A stretch of DNA of 64,000 nucleotides from Streptomyces sp. Tue6028 (GCF_002300165.1 NZ_MLCE01000002.1:325176-389175); one strand, 5' to 3'. Positions 16,267 to 26,159 are shown, numbered from the stretch's first letter. Numbers and translations: made by a program. Notes: generated by a model from the letters alone, not told the origin.

Positions 16267-17327
16267 GACGCGATCCGCACCCGGCTGCGGTCCCCGAGGA
16301 CGAGGTTGTGTGCACCCGGCGGTTCGGGGGTGCGGGCGATCTCGACGTCCTGACCGATCAGGGAGGACTCCAGCGGCCGGACACCGGTGATCGAGGCACG
16401 GGGCATCACGATCGAGTCGCGGATCCAGCTGTCGGTGATACGGCAGTCCTCCGCGATCGAGGTGTACGGGCCGACACGCGAGTTGGTGACGGTCGCTCCC
16501 GAGCCGATCACGGCCGGGCCGACGACCACGGAACCGGTCACCCGCGCCCCCGGCTCGACGACCACCTGGCCGCTGATCTCACTGTCGCGCACGATCCCGG
16601 CGCTGGAGGGATCGAGGGATCGCAGCACCAGCCGGTTGACCTCCAGCATGTCCGGCACGTTTCCCGTGTCCTTCCAGCAGCCGGTCATGACGGCGGCGTC
16701 GGTCCGCAGGTCGTGGTCGATGAGCCACTGCACCGCATCCGTGATCTCCAGTTCGCCGCGCGCCGAGGGCTCCACCTCGGCGACCGCCTTGTGCACGGCC
16801 GAGCTGAACAGATAGACGCCCACGACGGCGAGATCGCTCCGCGGCCGGCGCGGTTTTTCCTGGAGCCCCGTGACGCGGCCCTCCGCGGACACCTCGGCCA
16901 CGCCGAACTGCCGGGGGTCGTCGACCTGGGCGAGCATGATCTGCGCGGCCGGCCGATGGACCCGGAACCGCTCCACGAAGTCGGTGATGCCGTCGAAGAC
17001 GATGTTGTCCCCCAGATACATCACGAAGTCGTCGTCACCGAGGAAGTCACGGGCTATCTTCACAGCGTGGGCCAGACCGAGCGGCTGCCGCTGCCACAGA
17101 TAGGAGACCTCCAGGCCGAACCGCGATCCGTCGCCGACCGCGGCCTCGATCTGGGCACGGGTGTCCCCGACGACGATGCCGGTCTCCGTCACCCCCGCGG
17201 CGGCGATCGCTTCCAGGCCGTGGAACAGCACCGGTTTGTTGCCCACGGGCACGAGTTGTTTGGCCAGCGTGTGGGTGATCGGCCGCAGCCGGGTTCCTGA
17301 ACCGCCGGAAAGCACGAGCGCTTTCAT
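16263..17327 (-). CDS. glucose-1-phosphate thymidylyltransferase
   Basis: A 354-residue nucleotidyltransferase making dTDP-glucose from dTTP and glucose-1-phosphate. GGSGTRLRPIT at residues 8-18 is the nucleotide-binding signature, LGDNI is the metal site, and the C-terminal 100 residues form left-handed beta-helix hexapeptide repeats (VVGPAVIGSGATV). This long form matches antibiotic-cluster enzymes such as StrD rather than short RmlA. ATG 17327 gives the family N-terminus MKALVLSGG. It sits 14 bp after the biotin carboxylase gene and overlaps the 4,6-dehydratase. Confidence 0.93.
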   Translation of the reverse strand: MKALVLSGGSGTRLRPITHTLAKQLVPVGNKPVLFHGLEAIAAAGVTETGIVVGDTRAQIEAAVGDGSRFGLEVSYLWQRQPLGLAHAVKIARDFLGDDDFVMYLGDNIVFDGITDFVERFRVHRPAAQIMLAQVDDPRQFGVAEVSAEGRVTGLQEKPRRPRSDLAVVGVYLFSSAVHKAVAEVEPSARGELEITDAVQWLIDHDLRTDAAVMTGCWKDTGNVPDMLEVNRLVLRSLDPSSAGIVRDSEISGQVVVEPGARVTGSVVVGPAVIGSGATVTNSRVGPYTSIAEDCRITDSWIRDSIVMPRASITGVRPLESSLIGQDVEIARTPEPPGAHNLVLGDRSRVRIAS

Positions 17328-17341
17328 GAGCTGAACCTTCC

Positions 17342-18754
17342 CTACGAGGCGTTCGGTGGTTGCGCCTGCGAGGGCCCCGGGTCCCGGGTCCCTGCGGCAG
17401 CCGGCTCGGGCTCCAGGAGCCGGCCGACGAGCCCGGTGTCGTGCCGGGCCGTGCTGAACTCGTCGCTCTCGACGACCGAGCGGAGGAAACCCGCCGTGGT
17501 GTGCATGCCCTTGCCCTCGATCCGGACCTCGTCCAGGGCACGGCGCATACGGGCCAGCGCGAGCTCCCGGTCGGGGGCCCAGACGGCGACCTTGGCGAGC
17601 AGCGGATCGTAGAAGACGGAGATGCGCGAGCCGTCCCGCACATGCGTGTCCACGCGCACGAACGGGCCCGCCGGCAGGGTGAGTTCGTCGATGAGCCCGG
17701 GCGTCGGGGTGAAGTCCCGGTCGGCGTCCTCCGCGTTGATACGGCACTCGACGGCGCACCCGCGGGGCACGACGTCACGCCGGCCGAGCCGCAGCGGATG
17801 CCCGGCGGCGACCCACAGCTGCTCATGGACCAGGTCGACGCCGGTGACCATTTCTGTGACCGGATGCTCGACCTGGATACGGCAGTTGACCTCCATGAAG
17901 TAGAAGCGTCCGCTGTCGTCGTACAGGAACTCGAAGGTCCCCGCGCCGACGTATCCGGCGGCCTTGGCTCCCTGCACGGCGTGTTCCGCCATCGCGGCGA
18001 GCACATCGCGGTCCAGCCCGGGAGCCGGGGTCTCCTCGATGAGCTTCTGATGGCGGCGCTGCACCGAGCAGTCGCGCTCGCCGAGATGGATCACATTGCC
18101 GAAGCGGTCGGCGAGTATCTGGATCTCCACGTGCCGTGCGGACTGCAGATAGCGCTCCAGATAGACCCTGCCGTCCCCGAACACGGCGGCGGCGTGGCGT
18201 CGCGTCTCCCGGTAGACGGCGGGGAACTCGTCGGCCGAGTGCGCCACTCCGATCCCGCGGCCGCCGCCCCCGGCCACCGCCTTCACCACCACCGGGTAGC
18301 CGATCTCGGCGGCGAACGCCTCGGCCTCGCGCGGCGACGACACGGGGTCCAGCGTGCCGGGCAGCAGGGGCAGCCCCGCGTCGGCCATGAGGCCGCGGCA
18401 GGTGGACTTGTCGCCCAGCGCCTCCATCACCTCCGGGGGCGGGCCGATGAAGGTGATGCCCTCGGCCGCGCACACCTCGGCGAAGTCGGCGTTCTCGGAG
18501 AGGAATCCGTACCCGGGGTGGATCGCGTCCGCGCCGACGCGCCGGGCGGCCTCGATGACGGCGGGGATGCTGAGGTAGCTCGCCTGCGCCGACCCCGGGC
18601 CGATGCGGACCGCCTCGTCGGCGTACCGCACGACCTCGCTGTCGGTGTCCTCGGTGGAGTACACGACGGCGACCCTGATCCCCAGTTCACGGCAGGCGCG
18701 CGCGACACGCAGGGCGATCTCGCCCCGGTTGGCGACGAGGACGGTGCGGAACAC
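17342..18754 (-). CDS. biotin carboxylase subunit of acetyl-CoA carboxylase
   Basis: A 470-residue stand-alone biotin carboxylase (AccC type), using ATP and bicarbonate to carboxylate biotin. It begins MFRTVLVANRGEIALRVARA, with the ATP-grasp glycine-rich KAVAGGGGRGIG and the catalytic EVNCRIQVEHPVTE. Unlike the long actinobacterial alpha subunits, it has no fused biotin-carrier domain; that is the separate gene 6 bp upstream. Placement with the minimal PKS operon indicates pathway-dedicated malonyl-CoA supply. Confidence 0.93.
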   Translation of the reverse strand: MFRTVLVANRGEIALRVARACRELGIRVAVVYSTEDTDSEVVRYADEAVRIGPGSAQASYLSIPAVIEAARRVGADAIHPGYGFLSENADFAEVCAAEGITFIGPPPEVMEALGDKSTCRGLMADAGLPLLPGTLDPVSSPREAEAFAAEIGYPVVVKAVAGGGGRGIGVAHSADEFPAVYRETRRHAAAVFGDGRVYLERYLQSARHVEIQILADRFGNVIHLGERDCSVQRRHQKLIEETPAPGLDRDVLAAMAEHAVQGAKAAGYVGAGTFEFLYDDSGRFYFMEVNCRIQVEHPVTEMVTGVDLVHEQLWVAAGHPLRLGRRDVVPRGCAVECRINAEDADRDFTPTPGLIDELTLPAGPFVRVDTHVRDGSRISVFYDPLLAKVAVWAPDRELALARMRRALDEVRIEGKGMHTTAGFLRSVVESDEFSTARHDTGLVGRLLEPEPAAAGTRDPGPSQAQPPNAS

Positions 18755-18760
18755 TGCGCC

Positions 18761-19297
18761 TCACCGCCCGTCGGCCGGGACGAGGGAGCACAACGGGTCG
18801 CCGTACTCGACGAGGCCCGCGTTGGGCTGGAGGAACTCGCCGATGACACCGTGCCGGTCCGACTCGACGGGGATCATCAGCTTCATCGCCTCGATGAGGC
18901 CCACCTGTTGACCGGGGACGACAGTGTCACCCTCGGTCACGAAGGGTTTGGCACCCGGTTCGGGCGCGCGGTAGAAGACCCCGACCGTCGGGGCGTGGAT
19001 GTGGTCGAGCGGGGGCTGTCCGGTCGGCGACGCCGCGGGCGTCGCGACCGGTGCGGTCCCTGCCTGCGAGGGAACTGCGAGCTGCGGCGCCGTGGTGCCT
19101 GCGCCGGTCCCGCCCGGCCAGTCCATCTCGATGGTGACCGGCCCGACCGTCACGCGGACGGCGGACGGCGGTACGGGAGCCTCCGAGAAGAGCTCGATCA
19201 TGCTCGTCTTGGCGGCCTCCAGGACGGAGGGAAGACTGTCGGGGCGTCCGTCACTCAGCAGGGCGTCGAGGGTGGCGACGCTGTCGGGCGTGGGCAT
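18761..19297 (-). CDS. biotin carboxyl carrier protein
   Basis: A 178-residue biotin carrier. The EAMKLM motif places the biotinylated Lys at residue 139, after an Ala/Pro/Thr-rich linker (about 60-95). The C-terminal 75 residues form the lipoyl/biotinyl barrel. It lies 4 bp after the carboxyltransferase gene and 6 bp before the biotin carboxylase gene, in the order of the reaction components. Confidence 0.93.
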   Translation of the reverse strand: MPTPDSVATLDALLSDGRPDSLPSVLEAAKTSMIELFSEAPVPPSAVRVTVGPVTIEMDWPGGTGAGTTAPQLAVPSQAGTAPVATPAASPTGQPPLDHIHAPTVGVFYRAPEPGAKPFVTEGDTVVPGQQVGLIEAMKLMIPVESDRHGVIGEFLQPNAGLVEYGDPLCSLVPADGR

Positions 19298-19301
19298 CTC
19301 A

Positions 19302-21041
19302 TCACCTTTCCGGCGCGGGGCGGCCGGCCGGTGCCGGGCTGCCGAAGCCGCGGAAGCGGGCCCGTCGTCCGGCCAGCAGTTGATCGGTGGTCAGCACTGT
19401 CAGTTCCTCCAGCAGCGGCCGTACGGCGCCGGCGAGGCGCTCCGCCGCGACGCGGTGATCGCTCTGCGCGCCGCCCTCGGGTTCGAGGACGACTCCATCG
19501 ACCACCCCCTGTGCAAGCAACTCCCGTGCGTGCAGACCGAGTTCACGAGCGGCATGCGGTGCCGCCCCGGGATCGCGCCACAGGATCGCGGCACATCCCT
19601 CCGGGCTGATCACCGAGTAGACGGCGTTGCTGAGCGCGAGCACCCGGTCGGCGACGGCGAGTCCCAGGGCGCCGCCGCTGCCGCCCTCCGAGACGATCAC
19701 AGCAACGATCGGCACGGGCAGCCCGGACATCAGCCGCAGGTTCTCCGCGATGGCCACGGCCTGGCCCCCGCGCTCCGCCTCGATGCCGGGGAAGGCACCG
19801 CTGGTGTCGACGAGGGTGAGCACCGGGATGCCCACCTTCGCGGCCAGGCGCATCAGCCGGGCGGCCTTGCGGTAGCCGGCGGGCACCGGCATGCCGAAGT
19901 TCCGTTCTCGCAGCGCCGCCGCGGTGTGTCCTTTCTGCTGGCCGATCACCATCACGGGCCGGCCGTCGAGGAGGCCGACTCCTCCGACGGTGGCCGGGCA
20001 GTCGCCGCCGAGCCGGTCACCGTGCAGTTCCTGGAAGTCGTCGACGAGCAGGGCGATGTAGTCGAGCGCGGTGGGGCGTTCGAGGTTCCTCGCCAGGCGC
20101 ACCGCCTGCCAGGGGTCGAGGTCGGGGACCTGTTCGGGACGGGTGAGCAGGCCGGGGTCCGGTGCGCCGAGTGCCGTGCCGGTGGACTCCGGCTCGGCCT
20201 GTTCCGCCCGAGGACGTCCCGCCCGGGTGTCCCGCGGTGGAGCCAGCGCGCGGAGCAGCCGGATCAGGGTCGCGCGCAGTTCCTGGCGCGGTGCGACCAC
20301 GTCGACCTGACCATGCTCGCGGAGGAACTCGGCGCGCTGGAAGTTCTCCGGGAGCCGCTCGCCGATGGTCCGCTCGATGACGCGCGGTCCCGCGAACCCC
20401 ATGCGGGCTCCCGGTTCGGCCACGATCACGTCGCAGAGCGTGGCGAACGAGGCGGCCACTCCGCCGTACACCGGGTCGGTGATGACGGAGACGGTGGGGA
20501 TGCCGGCCTCGTCGAGGGCGAGCAGGGCCTGGCTCGTCTTCGCCATCTGCATCAGCGAGATCAGGCCCTCCTGCATCCGGGCGCCCCCGGACGCGCAGAC
20601 GATGACCAGCGGGCGCCGTTCGGCCAGGGCCGTCTCGGCGGTCAGCGTGATGAGTTCGCCGACGCCGCCGCTGAGGCTGCCGCCCATGAAGCCGAACTCC
20701 ATGGCGACGACCGCCACTTCGCAACCGCCGATCCGGCCGCGGACGGCGATCGCGGCGTCGTCGAGTCCGGTCCGGTCGCGCGCCTCGGCGAGTCGCTCGT
20801 GGTAGGGCCGGGTGTCCGTGAAGCCGAGGACGTCGTCGGCGGTGCGCGGCACGCCCAGGGCTTGGGACGACCCCGGGTCGAGCAGCTGGTCGAGCCGCTC
20901 CGGGGCCGACAGTCTCCGGTGGTGGCCGCACTCCGGGCACACACCGGAGGACCGGGCGAGCCGCTTGGCGTAGACAGGCCGTCGGCAGTGGTCGCACAGC
21001 CACCAGGCCGCGGGCGTGGTCGTCTCGGCCGGGGCGCTCAT
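19302..21041 (-). CDS. acetyl-CoA carboxyltransferase, fused beta-alpha subunits
   Basis: A 579-residue fusion of the AccD-like beta half (about 1-290) and the AccA-like alpha half (about 300-579), which transfers the carboxyl group from biotin to acetyl-CoA. Cys16, Cys19, Cys35 and Cys38 form the zinc ribbon found in AccD. The beta half has SGGARMQEG and the alpha half GQQKGH and EGGSGGALG. The start at 21041 gives the zinc-ribbon N-terminus and overlaps the ACP stop (ATGA). Such bacterial-type multi-subunit carboxylases are unusual in actinobacteria outside polyketide clusters. Confidence 0.92.
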   Translation of the reverse strand: MSAPAETTTPAAWWLCDHCRRPVYAKRLARSSGVCPECGHHRRLSAPERLDQLLDPGSSQALGVPRTADDVLGFTDTRPYHERLAEARDRTGLDDAAIAVRGRIGGCEVAVVAMEFGFMGGSLSGGVGELITLTAETALAERRPLVIVCASGGARMQEGLISLMQMAKTSQALLALDEAGIPTVSVITDPVYGGVAASFATLCDVIVAEPGARMGFAGPRVIERTIGERLPENFQRAEFLREHGQVDVVAPRQELRATLIRLLRALAPPRDTRAGRPRAEQAEPESTGTALGAPDPGLLTRPEQVPDLDPWQAVRLARNLERPTALDYIALLVDDFQELHGDRLGGDCPATVGGVGLLDGRPVMVIGQQKGHTAAALRERNFGMPVPAGYRKAARLMRLAAKVGIPVLTLVDTSGAFPGIEAERGGQAVAIAENLRLMSGLPVPIVAVIVSEGGSGGALGLAVADRVLALSNAVYSVISPEGCAAILWRDPGAAPHAARELGLHARELLAQGVVDGVVLEPEGGAQSDHRVAAERLAGAVRPLLEELTVLTTDQLLAGRRARFRGFGSPAPAGRPAPER

Positions 21042-21295
21042 GAACGCGCGGCGATCTGGCGCCTGGCCAGTTCGAGGAGCCGGGCCGGGGTGCCGACGTC
21101 GACGACCTCGTCGTCGGTCAGCTCGACGCCGTAGTCCCGTTTGAGGCGGGACGCGGTCTCCAGTACGGCCAGCGAGTCGTAGCCGAGGTCGGTGAAGAGC
21201 GTGTCCGCGAACTCCCCGTCGTGGGCGACGCCTTCGCCCTCGCCCGCGCACTCACGCAGGATGCGGGTGAGCTCTCCCATGGTCAGTTCTGGCAT
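21038..21295 (-). CDS. type II PKS acyl carrier protein
   Basis: An 85-residue ACP that carries the growing chain on phosphopantetheine at Ser41 (LGYDSLA). Length and the helix II pattern fit actinorhodin-type ACPs. It lies 40 bp after KS-beta and overlaps the carboxyltransferase, completing the minimal PKS in the usual alpha-beta-ACP order. Confidence 0.95.
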   Translation of the reverse strand: MPELTMGELTRILRECAGEGEGVAHDGEFADTLFTDLGYDSLAVLETASRLKRDYGVELTDDEVVDVGTPARLLELARRQIAARS

Positions 21296-21335
21296 GGCTG
21301 GGTCTCCTAGTGGGGTTGCCGAGCGTGGTCAGGGC

Positions 21336-22559
21336 TCAGTGGGAGGCGCCCACGACCATCGCGGAGTTGAAGCCGCCGAGGCCGCGGGCGACGACCAGCA
21401 CGGCACGCAGGCGCAGTTCCAGCGGCCGGCCGACGACCACACGGAGCCCGTACCGGGGGGACGGCTGGGTGTGTGCCGCAGGGGGAAGGACCCCGTCGCG
21501 CAGGGCGAGCAGCGCGGTGGCGACGTCGAGGGGACCTGCGCCCGCACACAGTCGTCCGGTCAGCGTCTTGGGCACGGCGACCGGGAGCTCGCGCGCGCCG
21601 AAGACCGCGCCGAGCGCGGCGGCCTCCGCCCGGTCCAGGTGCGGGACACCGGCCGCGTCGGCGAAGACGGCATCGATGTCATCGGGCACGGCACCGGCGT
21701 CGGCGAGGGCGAGTTCGACGGCCCTGGTCAGGGCGGACGCGTCGTCCGCGGGCACGGTGCCCGGTCTCGGGTCGAACGTGGCGGCGTGTCCGAGGATCCT
21801 GCCGTGGATCCGGGGTGCGTGCCGCGCGCGGGCCTTCGCCTCGTCCTCGACGACCAGGATGGCGCCGCCCTCTCCCGGCACGAAGCCCGCGGCCCGCTCG
21901 TCGAACGGCCGGTACGCGAGAGCCGGGTCCTCGGCCGTGCTCAGCTGCCCGGTCGAGGTCTGGGCGATCCAGCCCCAGGGACACAGCGAGCCGTCGACCG
22001 CGCCGGTGAGCACGGCGTCCAGGTCACGGCGCAGCAGCCGCCTGGCCTGGGCGAGCGCGTCGAGGCCGCCCGCCTCGTCGGCGACCAGCACCCCGCTGGA
22101 GCCGCGCAGGCCGTGCCGGATGGAGATCTGTCCGGTGTTGACCGCGTAGAACCAGGCGAAGGACTGGTACGCGCTGACGTACTCGGGTCCCTTGCGCCAC
22201 AGGTTGTCGAGTTCCTGGTGACCGAACTCGAAGCCGCCCGCGCTGTTCGCGGTCACCACGCCCACGCCGTACTCGGGCAGTTGTCCGGTGTCCAGGCCGG
22301 CGTCGCGGACGGCCTCGTCGGCGGCGACCAGGGAGAGCCTGGTGGAGTGGTCGGTCTGCGGGACGAGGCGGCCCGGCAGATGGGCGGCGGGTTCGAAGCC
22401 GCGGATCTCGCCGGCCAGGGTGGCGGGGTAGCGCTCGGGTTCGAAGCGGGTGATGCGGCCGATGCCGGAGCGGGCCGCGAGAGTGGCGTTCCAGTACTCC
22501 TCGGTGCTCAGGCCGTTCGGCGCGACGACGCCCAGGCCCGTGACGACGACAGCGTTCAC
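21336..22559 (-). CDS. ketosynthase beta / chain length factor
   Basis: A 407-residue KS-like protein without the catalytic Cys, which pairs with KS-alpha and sets chain length. At the Cys position the sequence is [11 protein letters not shown], with Glu162 (codon GAG) where many chain length factors have Gln. The GTG start at 22559 overlaps the TGA of KS-alpha (GTGA), the usual coupling that keeps a 1:1 ratio. Gate residues could be compared with known factors to estimate chain length; a decaketide is expected from the tailoring genes, not read from the sequence. Confidence 0.95.
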   Translation of the reverse strand: MNAVVVTGLGVVAPNGLSTEEYWNATLAARSGIGRITRFEPERYPATLAGEIRGFEPAAHLPGRLVPQTDHSTRLSLVAADEAVRDAGLDTGQLPEYGVGVVTANSAGGFEFGHQELDNLWRKGPEYVSAYQSFAWFYAVNTGQISIRHGLRGSSGVLVADEAGGLDALAQARRLLRRDLDAVLTGAVDGSLCPWGWIAQTSTGQLSTAEDPALAYRPFDERAAGFVPGEGGAILVVEDEAKARARHAPRIHGRILGHAATFDPRPGTVPADDASALTRAVELALADAGAVPDDIDAVFADAAGVPHLDRAEAAALGAVFGARELPVAVPKTLTGRLCAGAGPLDVATALLALRDGVLPPAAHTQPSPRYGLRVVVGRPLELRLRAVLVVARGLGGFNSAMVVGASH

Positions 22560-23824
22560 TGTTCCGCCCGACCGGGACGGGTGAGCACCATCGCGCTCTG
22601 GAAGCCGCCGAATCCGCTGCCGACGCTGAGGACGACGTCGAGCCGGGCCTCGCGTGCCGTCAACGGCACGTAGTCGAGGTCGCATTCCGGGTCCGGCTCG
22701 TACAGGTTGGCCGTCGGCGGGACGGCGCCGTTCTCGATGGCGAGCGCGCAGGCCGCGAGTTCGACGGATCCGATGGCGCCGAGCGAGTGGCCGATCATCG
22801 ACTTGATGGAGCTGACGGGCGTACGGCGGGCGTGGTCGCCCAGCGCCTTCTTGAACGCGGCCGTCTCGTGCCGGTCGTTCTGTTTGGTGCCGGAGCCGTG
22901 TGCGTTGACGTAGCTCACTTCGTCCGGGCGCACCCGGGCCTCGTCCAGGGCCGTCTCGATGGCGGCGGCCATCTCCTTGCCGTCCGGGCGCAGTCCGGTC
23001 ATGTGGAAGGCGTTGCACCGCGAGGCGAACCCGCCGACACCGGCGTACACATGGGCACCGCGGGCCCTGGCCCGCTCCCGTTCCTCCAGGACGAACACGG
23101 CGCAGCCCTCGCCCAGGACGAAGCCGTTGCGGGTGCGGTCGAACGGGCGGGAGGCGGTGGCCGGTTCGTCGTTGCGGGGCGTGGTCGCCCGGATCGCGTC
23201 GAAACAGGCGACCGTGATGGGCGAGATGGGCGCGTCGGTACCGCCCGCGACCATGACGTCCGCCGAGCCCTCCTCGATGAGCCGTACGGCGTGGCCGACC
23301 GCGTCGAGCCCGGAGGTGCAGCCCGTGGAGACCACGGAGCAGGGGCCCTGCGCGCCGGCGGCCCAGGCCACCTCGGCGGCCATGGAGCTGGGGACGAAGT
23401 AGTCGTAGAGGTGCGGGACCGCGAGGTCCGGGTCGACGAGCCAGTCGCGGCCGCCGTGACTGGTGACGACGTACTCGCGTTCCAGGCTCGTGGTGCAGCC
23501 GACCGCGCTGCCGAGCGTGACGCCCGTGCGGCACGGGTCCGGCCCGTCGCCGGCGAGGCCGCTGTCCTCCAGTGCTTCGCGGGCGGCGACCAGCGCGAAC
23601 TGGGTGGCCCGGTCCAGCCGGTCGGCCTCCTCGGCCGTGAGCCCTTCGGCCTGCGCGTCGAAGTCGCACTCGGCGGCCACGGTCGACCGAAAGGGCGAGG
23701 CGTCGAAGTGGGTGATGGTGCGGGTCGCGGTGCGGCCGGAGACGAGCAGGTCCCAGAACGGTTTGCTGCCGATGCCTCCTGGAGCGACGACGCCGACACC
23801 CGTTATCACTACGTCTCGGGCCAT
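22556..23824 (-). CDS. ketosynthase alpha of the type II minimal PKS
   Basis: A 422-residue condensing enzyme that builds the poly-beta-keto chain from malonyl-ACP. The nucleophile is Cys169 in VSTGCTSG, and the catalytic His residues lie in [12 protein letters not shown] and [13 protein letters not shown] 23824 starts the canonical [11 protein letters not shown]. It is the first gene of an eight-gene minus-strand operon that includes the carboxylase and the first two sugar genes. Candidate SARP heptads lie 70-100 bp upstream. Confidence 0.97.
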   Translation of the reverse strand: MARDVVITGVGVVAPGGIGSKPFWDLLVSGRTATRTITHFDASPFRSTVAAECDFDAQAEGLTAEEADRLDRATQFALVAAREALEDSGLAGDGPDPCRTGVTLGSAVGCTTSLEREYVVTSHGGRDWLVDPDLAVPHLYDYFVPSSMAAEVAWAAGAQGPCSVVSTGCTSGLDAVGHAVRLIEEGSADVMVAGGTDAPISPITVACFDAIRATTPRNDEPATASRPFDRTRNGFVLGEGCAVFVLEERERARARGAHVYAGVGGFASRCNAFHMTGLRPDGKEMAAAIETALDEARVRPDEVSYVNAHGSGTKQNDRHETAAFKKALGDHARRTPVSSIKSMIGHSLGAIGSVELAACALAIENGAVPPTANLYEPDPECDLDYVPLTAREARLDVVLSVGSGFGGFQSAMVLTRPGRAEQ

Positions 23825-23893
23825 GCTGTCTCATCCCCCGATATCTGAAGTGGATCCAGCCTGCAATGCCGCGTCCCGAAGCATTCGGGGCAC

Positions 23894-23925
23894 CGCTTGA
23901 GGCGACCTCGAACGCAAGTTGAAGG
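23894..23925 (-). promoter_or_regulatory. candidate SARP heptads for the KS-alpha operon
   Basis: Read leftward, TCAACTT, TCGAGGT and TCAAGCG begin at 23922, 23911 and 23900, exactly 11 bp apart. They point at KS-alpha and would leave a leader of about 50 nt. The same bases also read rightward as 11-bp-spaced heptads, so orientation rests on position. Confidence 0.55.
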
Positions 23926-23942
23926 ACAGCCGCCGGTTCGAT

Positions 23943-23972
23943 TCGAGCGGGCGTCGAGGCGCGCGCTAGAGG
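23943..23972 (+). promoter_or_regulatory. candidate SARP promoter of the aryl/sugar operon
   Basis: TCGAGCG at 23943 and TCGAGGC at 23954 are near-ideal SARP heptads 11 bp apart. TAGAGG at 23967-23972 follows after 6 bp and could be the -10 box. The operon starts at 24033, with GGAAGGGA upstream of its ATG. Confidence 0.6.
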
Positions 23973-24032
23973 CCCTTGCGACGGTGTGCCCGCGAGCGCC
24001 CGCTCGCCTTCCCCACATCGGAAGGGACGTCC

Positions 24033-25076
24033 ATGGCCAGCGGCACCATCACCGTCAGCGAAGCGGACTACCTGCGGATCCTCATTCACGGCACGACCGC
24101 GTTCGAACTGCTGCGCACGGGGCTTGAGTTCGACCTCTTCGAGCGCCTGGAGGCGGCCGAGGGCATGGATGTCGAGGAGGTCGCGGAGGCGATCGGCACC
24201 GAGGCCCAGCCCGCCCGCATCCTGCTCCTCGGGCTCGCCTCGCTGCGGCTTCTGGAGAAGAAGGACAACAAGTACGTCAACAGCGAGATGGTGCGGCGCA
24301 AGCTGCTCAGGTCGAGCCCGCGCTTCCTGGGCCCGCTGGTGGACATCCAGGCCGACATCATCAACCGCTCCCTCGGCGACTTCGCCGAGTCGATGCGGCA
24401 GAACACCAACGTGGGCCTGCGCCACATCGAGGGTCCCGGCGACACGCTGTACGAACGGCTCACGGCGCACCCCGAGTTGCAGGAGGTGTTCTACCGGAAC
24501 ATGGGCGACGCGTCGAAGAAGGCGTTCGCGCAGATCCTCGACCGGTACGACTTCTCCGGGCTGCACCATGTCATCGACATCGGCGGCGGCGACGGCACCA
24601 ACAGCATCGAACTGGCCCGCCGCTACCCGCACCTGGAGGTGACGGTCTTCGACCAGGAGAGCGTCACCCGCATCGCGGCGCAGCGGACCGAGGACGCCGA
24701 GCTGAGCAAGCGGGTGCACTTCCACCCGGGCGACCTGTTCACCGACGCGCTGCCCGAGGGCGCCGACGGGATCATGTTCTTCCACATCTTCGAGATCTGG
24801 TCGCTGGAGCGGAACACCGAGCTGCTGCGCAAGTGCTACGAGGCCCTGCCGCCCGGCGGTGTCTGCCTGGTCTACAACTTCGTCTCGAACGACGAGGGCA
24901 CCGGCTCGATGAGCGGCGGGCTGGTCTCGCCCTACTTCCTCACCCTCGCCTCCGGAGAGGGCATGACGTACGCCCCGAAGGACATGGACAAGGCCATTCG
25001 CGACGCCGGCTTCTCCCGCGTCGAGCGCTACGACGGCCTCGGGTTCAGCCACTCCCTGGTCGTCGGCCACAAGTAG
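24033..25076 (+). CDS. SAM methyltransferase, probable aryl C-methyltransferase
   Basis: A 347-residue two-domain methyltransferase: wHTH dimerisation region at 10-110 and a SAM domain with VIDIGGGDGTN. The catalytic His of the O-methyltransferase family is replaced: FHIFEIWS has Glu254 at the HDW position. It leads the operon that encodes the aryl PKS, its acyltransferase and its ligase, so C-methylation of a salicylate-type acid is the likely role; 3,6-dimethylsalicylate occurs in polyketomycin and dutomycin. ATG 24033 has GGAAGGGA upstream. It could instead methylate the aglycone. Confidence 0.82.
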   Translation: MASGTITVSEADYLRILIHGTTAFELLRTGLEFDLFERLEAAEGMDVEEVAEAIGTEAQPARILLLGLASLRLLEKKDNKYVNSEMVRRKLLRSSPRFLGPLVDIQADIINRSLGDFAESMRQNTNVGLRHIEGPGDTLYERLTAHPELQEVFYRNMGDASKKAFAQILDRYDFSGLHHVIDIGGGDGTNSIELARRYPHLEVTVFDQESVTRIAAQRTEDAELSKRVHFHPGDLFTDALPEGADGIMFFHIFEIWSLERNTELLRKCYEALPPGGVCLVYNFVSNDEGTGSMSGGLVSPYFLTLASGEGMTYAPKDMDKAIRDAGFSRVERYDGLGFSHSLVVGHK

Positions 25077-25130
25077 GCGCCTCGTCCGGGCCGGCGGCAG
25101 CCCCCGGGCCCACAGGAGAAGGAGAGTTCA

Positions 25131-26159
25131 GTGCAAGGACAAGACCTGTACGTGAGGTCCCTCGGGGTGCATCTGCCGGAGCCCGTGAGCACCGCGCAGG
25201 CGGTGGCCGAGGGCCGCCTGGATGCCGAGGACGTCGCCGACGGCGAGCTGACGGGCGTGCGGGTCGCCGGTGACGTGCCCGCCCCGGAGCTCGCGGTGCG
25301 CGCGGCCCGCCAGCTGTTCGAACGGGTCGGAGCCGACCCGTCGGTCGTCGATCTGATCCTGTACGCGAGCGTGTGGCACCAGGGCCCGGACGGCTGGGGC
25401 CCGCAGTCGTATGTGCAGCGCCACCTCGGGGGCGAGGCACTCGCGGTCGAGCTGCGGCACGGCTGCACCGGGGTGTTCAGCGGTCTGCAGCTCGCCGCCG
25501 GCTTCCTGCGCGGCAATCCGCAGTCGTCGGACGCGCTGCTGCTCGGCGCGGAGAACTTCGGCACCCCGCTGATCGACCGCTGGCGGGCCACCGGCGGCGG
25601 CATGCTGGTCGGCGACGGCGCGAGCGCGCTGCTGCTCGGCAAGGAACCCGGCTTCGCCAAGCTGCTGTGGGTCGACTGCGTCGCCGTACCCGAACTGGAG
25701 GCGATGCACCGCAGCGGAGAGCCGATGTTCCCGCCGGGTGCCACGATCGGGCGGCGGCTCGATTTCTCCGAACGCAACCAGCACTTCCTCAAGTACGAGG
25801 GGGAGCAGATGCGGCCGCTCCTGATGAAGGCCCACCAGGACCTGTACGACCGGTGGACGGCGGCGACCGGCCTCGGTGTCGAGGACGTCACCTTCCTCAG
25901 CTACATGAACACCTCGCGCACCACGATCGAGAAGCGGCTGCTTCCCCTGCTGGGGCTGCCCGCGGAGCGCACCACCTGGGAGGTGGGGCGCGACATCGGG
26001 CATCTCGGCGTCAGCGACCAGCTCGTCGCGCTCGACCGGCTGCTGTGCGACGGCAGGCTGAAGCCGGGCGACCACTACCTGATGTACGGGCTCGGGCCCG
26101 GTATGACGGTGGCGGGAGCGATGTTCGAGATCACCGAGGTGCCGTCGTGGACGCGGTGA
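25131..26159 (+). CDS. KAS III-like acyltransferase
   Basis: A 342-residue thiolase-fold protein related to FabH. The nucleophile Cys112 is intact (RHGCTGVFSG). The usual HQAN His is absent (SYMNTSRTT near 257-263), and the usual GN-type Asn position reads IGHLGVSD, bringing in His291 and Asp295. Such Cys-His-Asp KAS III homologues (CerJ-like, ChlB3-like) transfer acyl groups to sugars or carriers instead of condensing. Its place directly before the aryl PKS suggests it moves the aryl acyl group to a sugar hydroxyl. GTG 25131 has GGAGAAGGAG upstream. Its stop overlaps the PKS start. Confidence 0.85.
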   Translation: MQGQDLYVRSLGVHLPEPVSTAQAVAEGRLDAEDVADGELTGVRVAGDVPAPELAVRAARQLFERVGADPSVVDLILYASVWHQGPDGWGPQSYVQRHLGGEALAVELRHGCTGVFSGLQLAAGFLRGNPQSSDALLLGAENFGTPLIDRWRATGGGMLVGDGASALLLGKEPGFAKLLWVDCVAVPELEAMHRSGEPMFPPGATIGRRLDFSERNQHFLKYEGEQMRPLLMKAHQDLYDRWTAATGLGVEDVTFLSYMNTSRTTIEKRLLPLLGLPAERTTWEVGRDIGHLGVSDQLVALDRLLCDGRLKPGDHYLMYGLGPGMTVAGAMFEITEVPSWTR

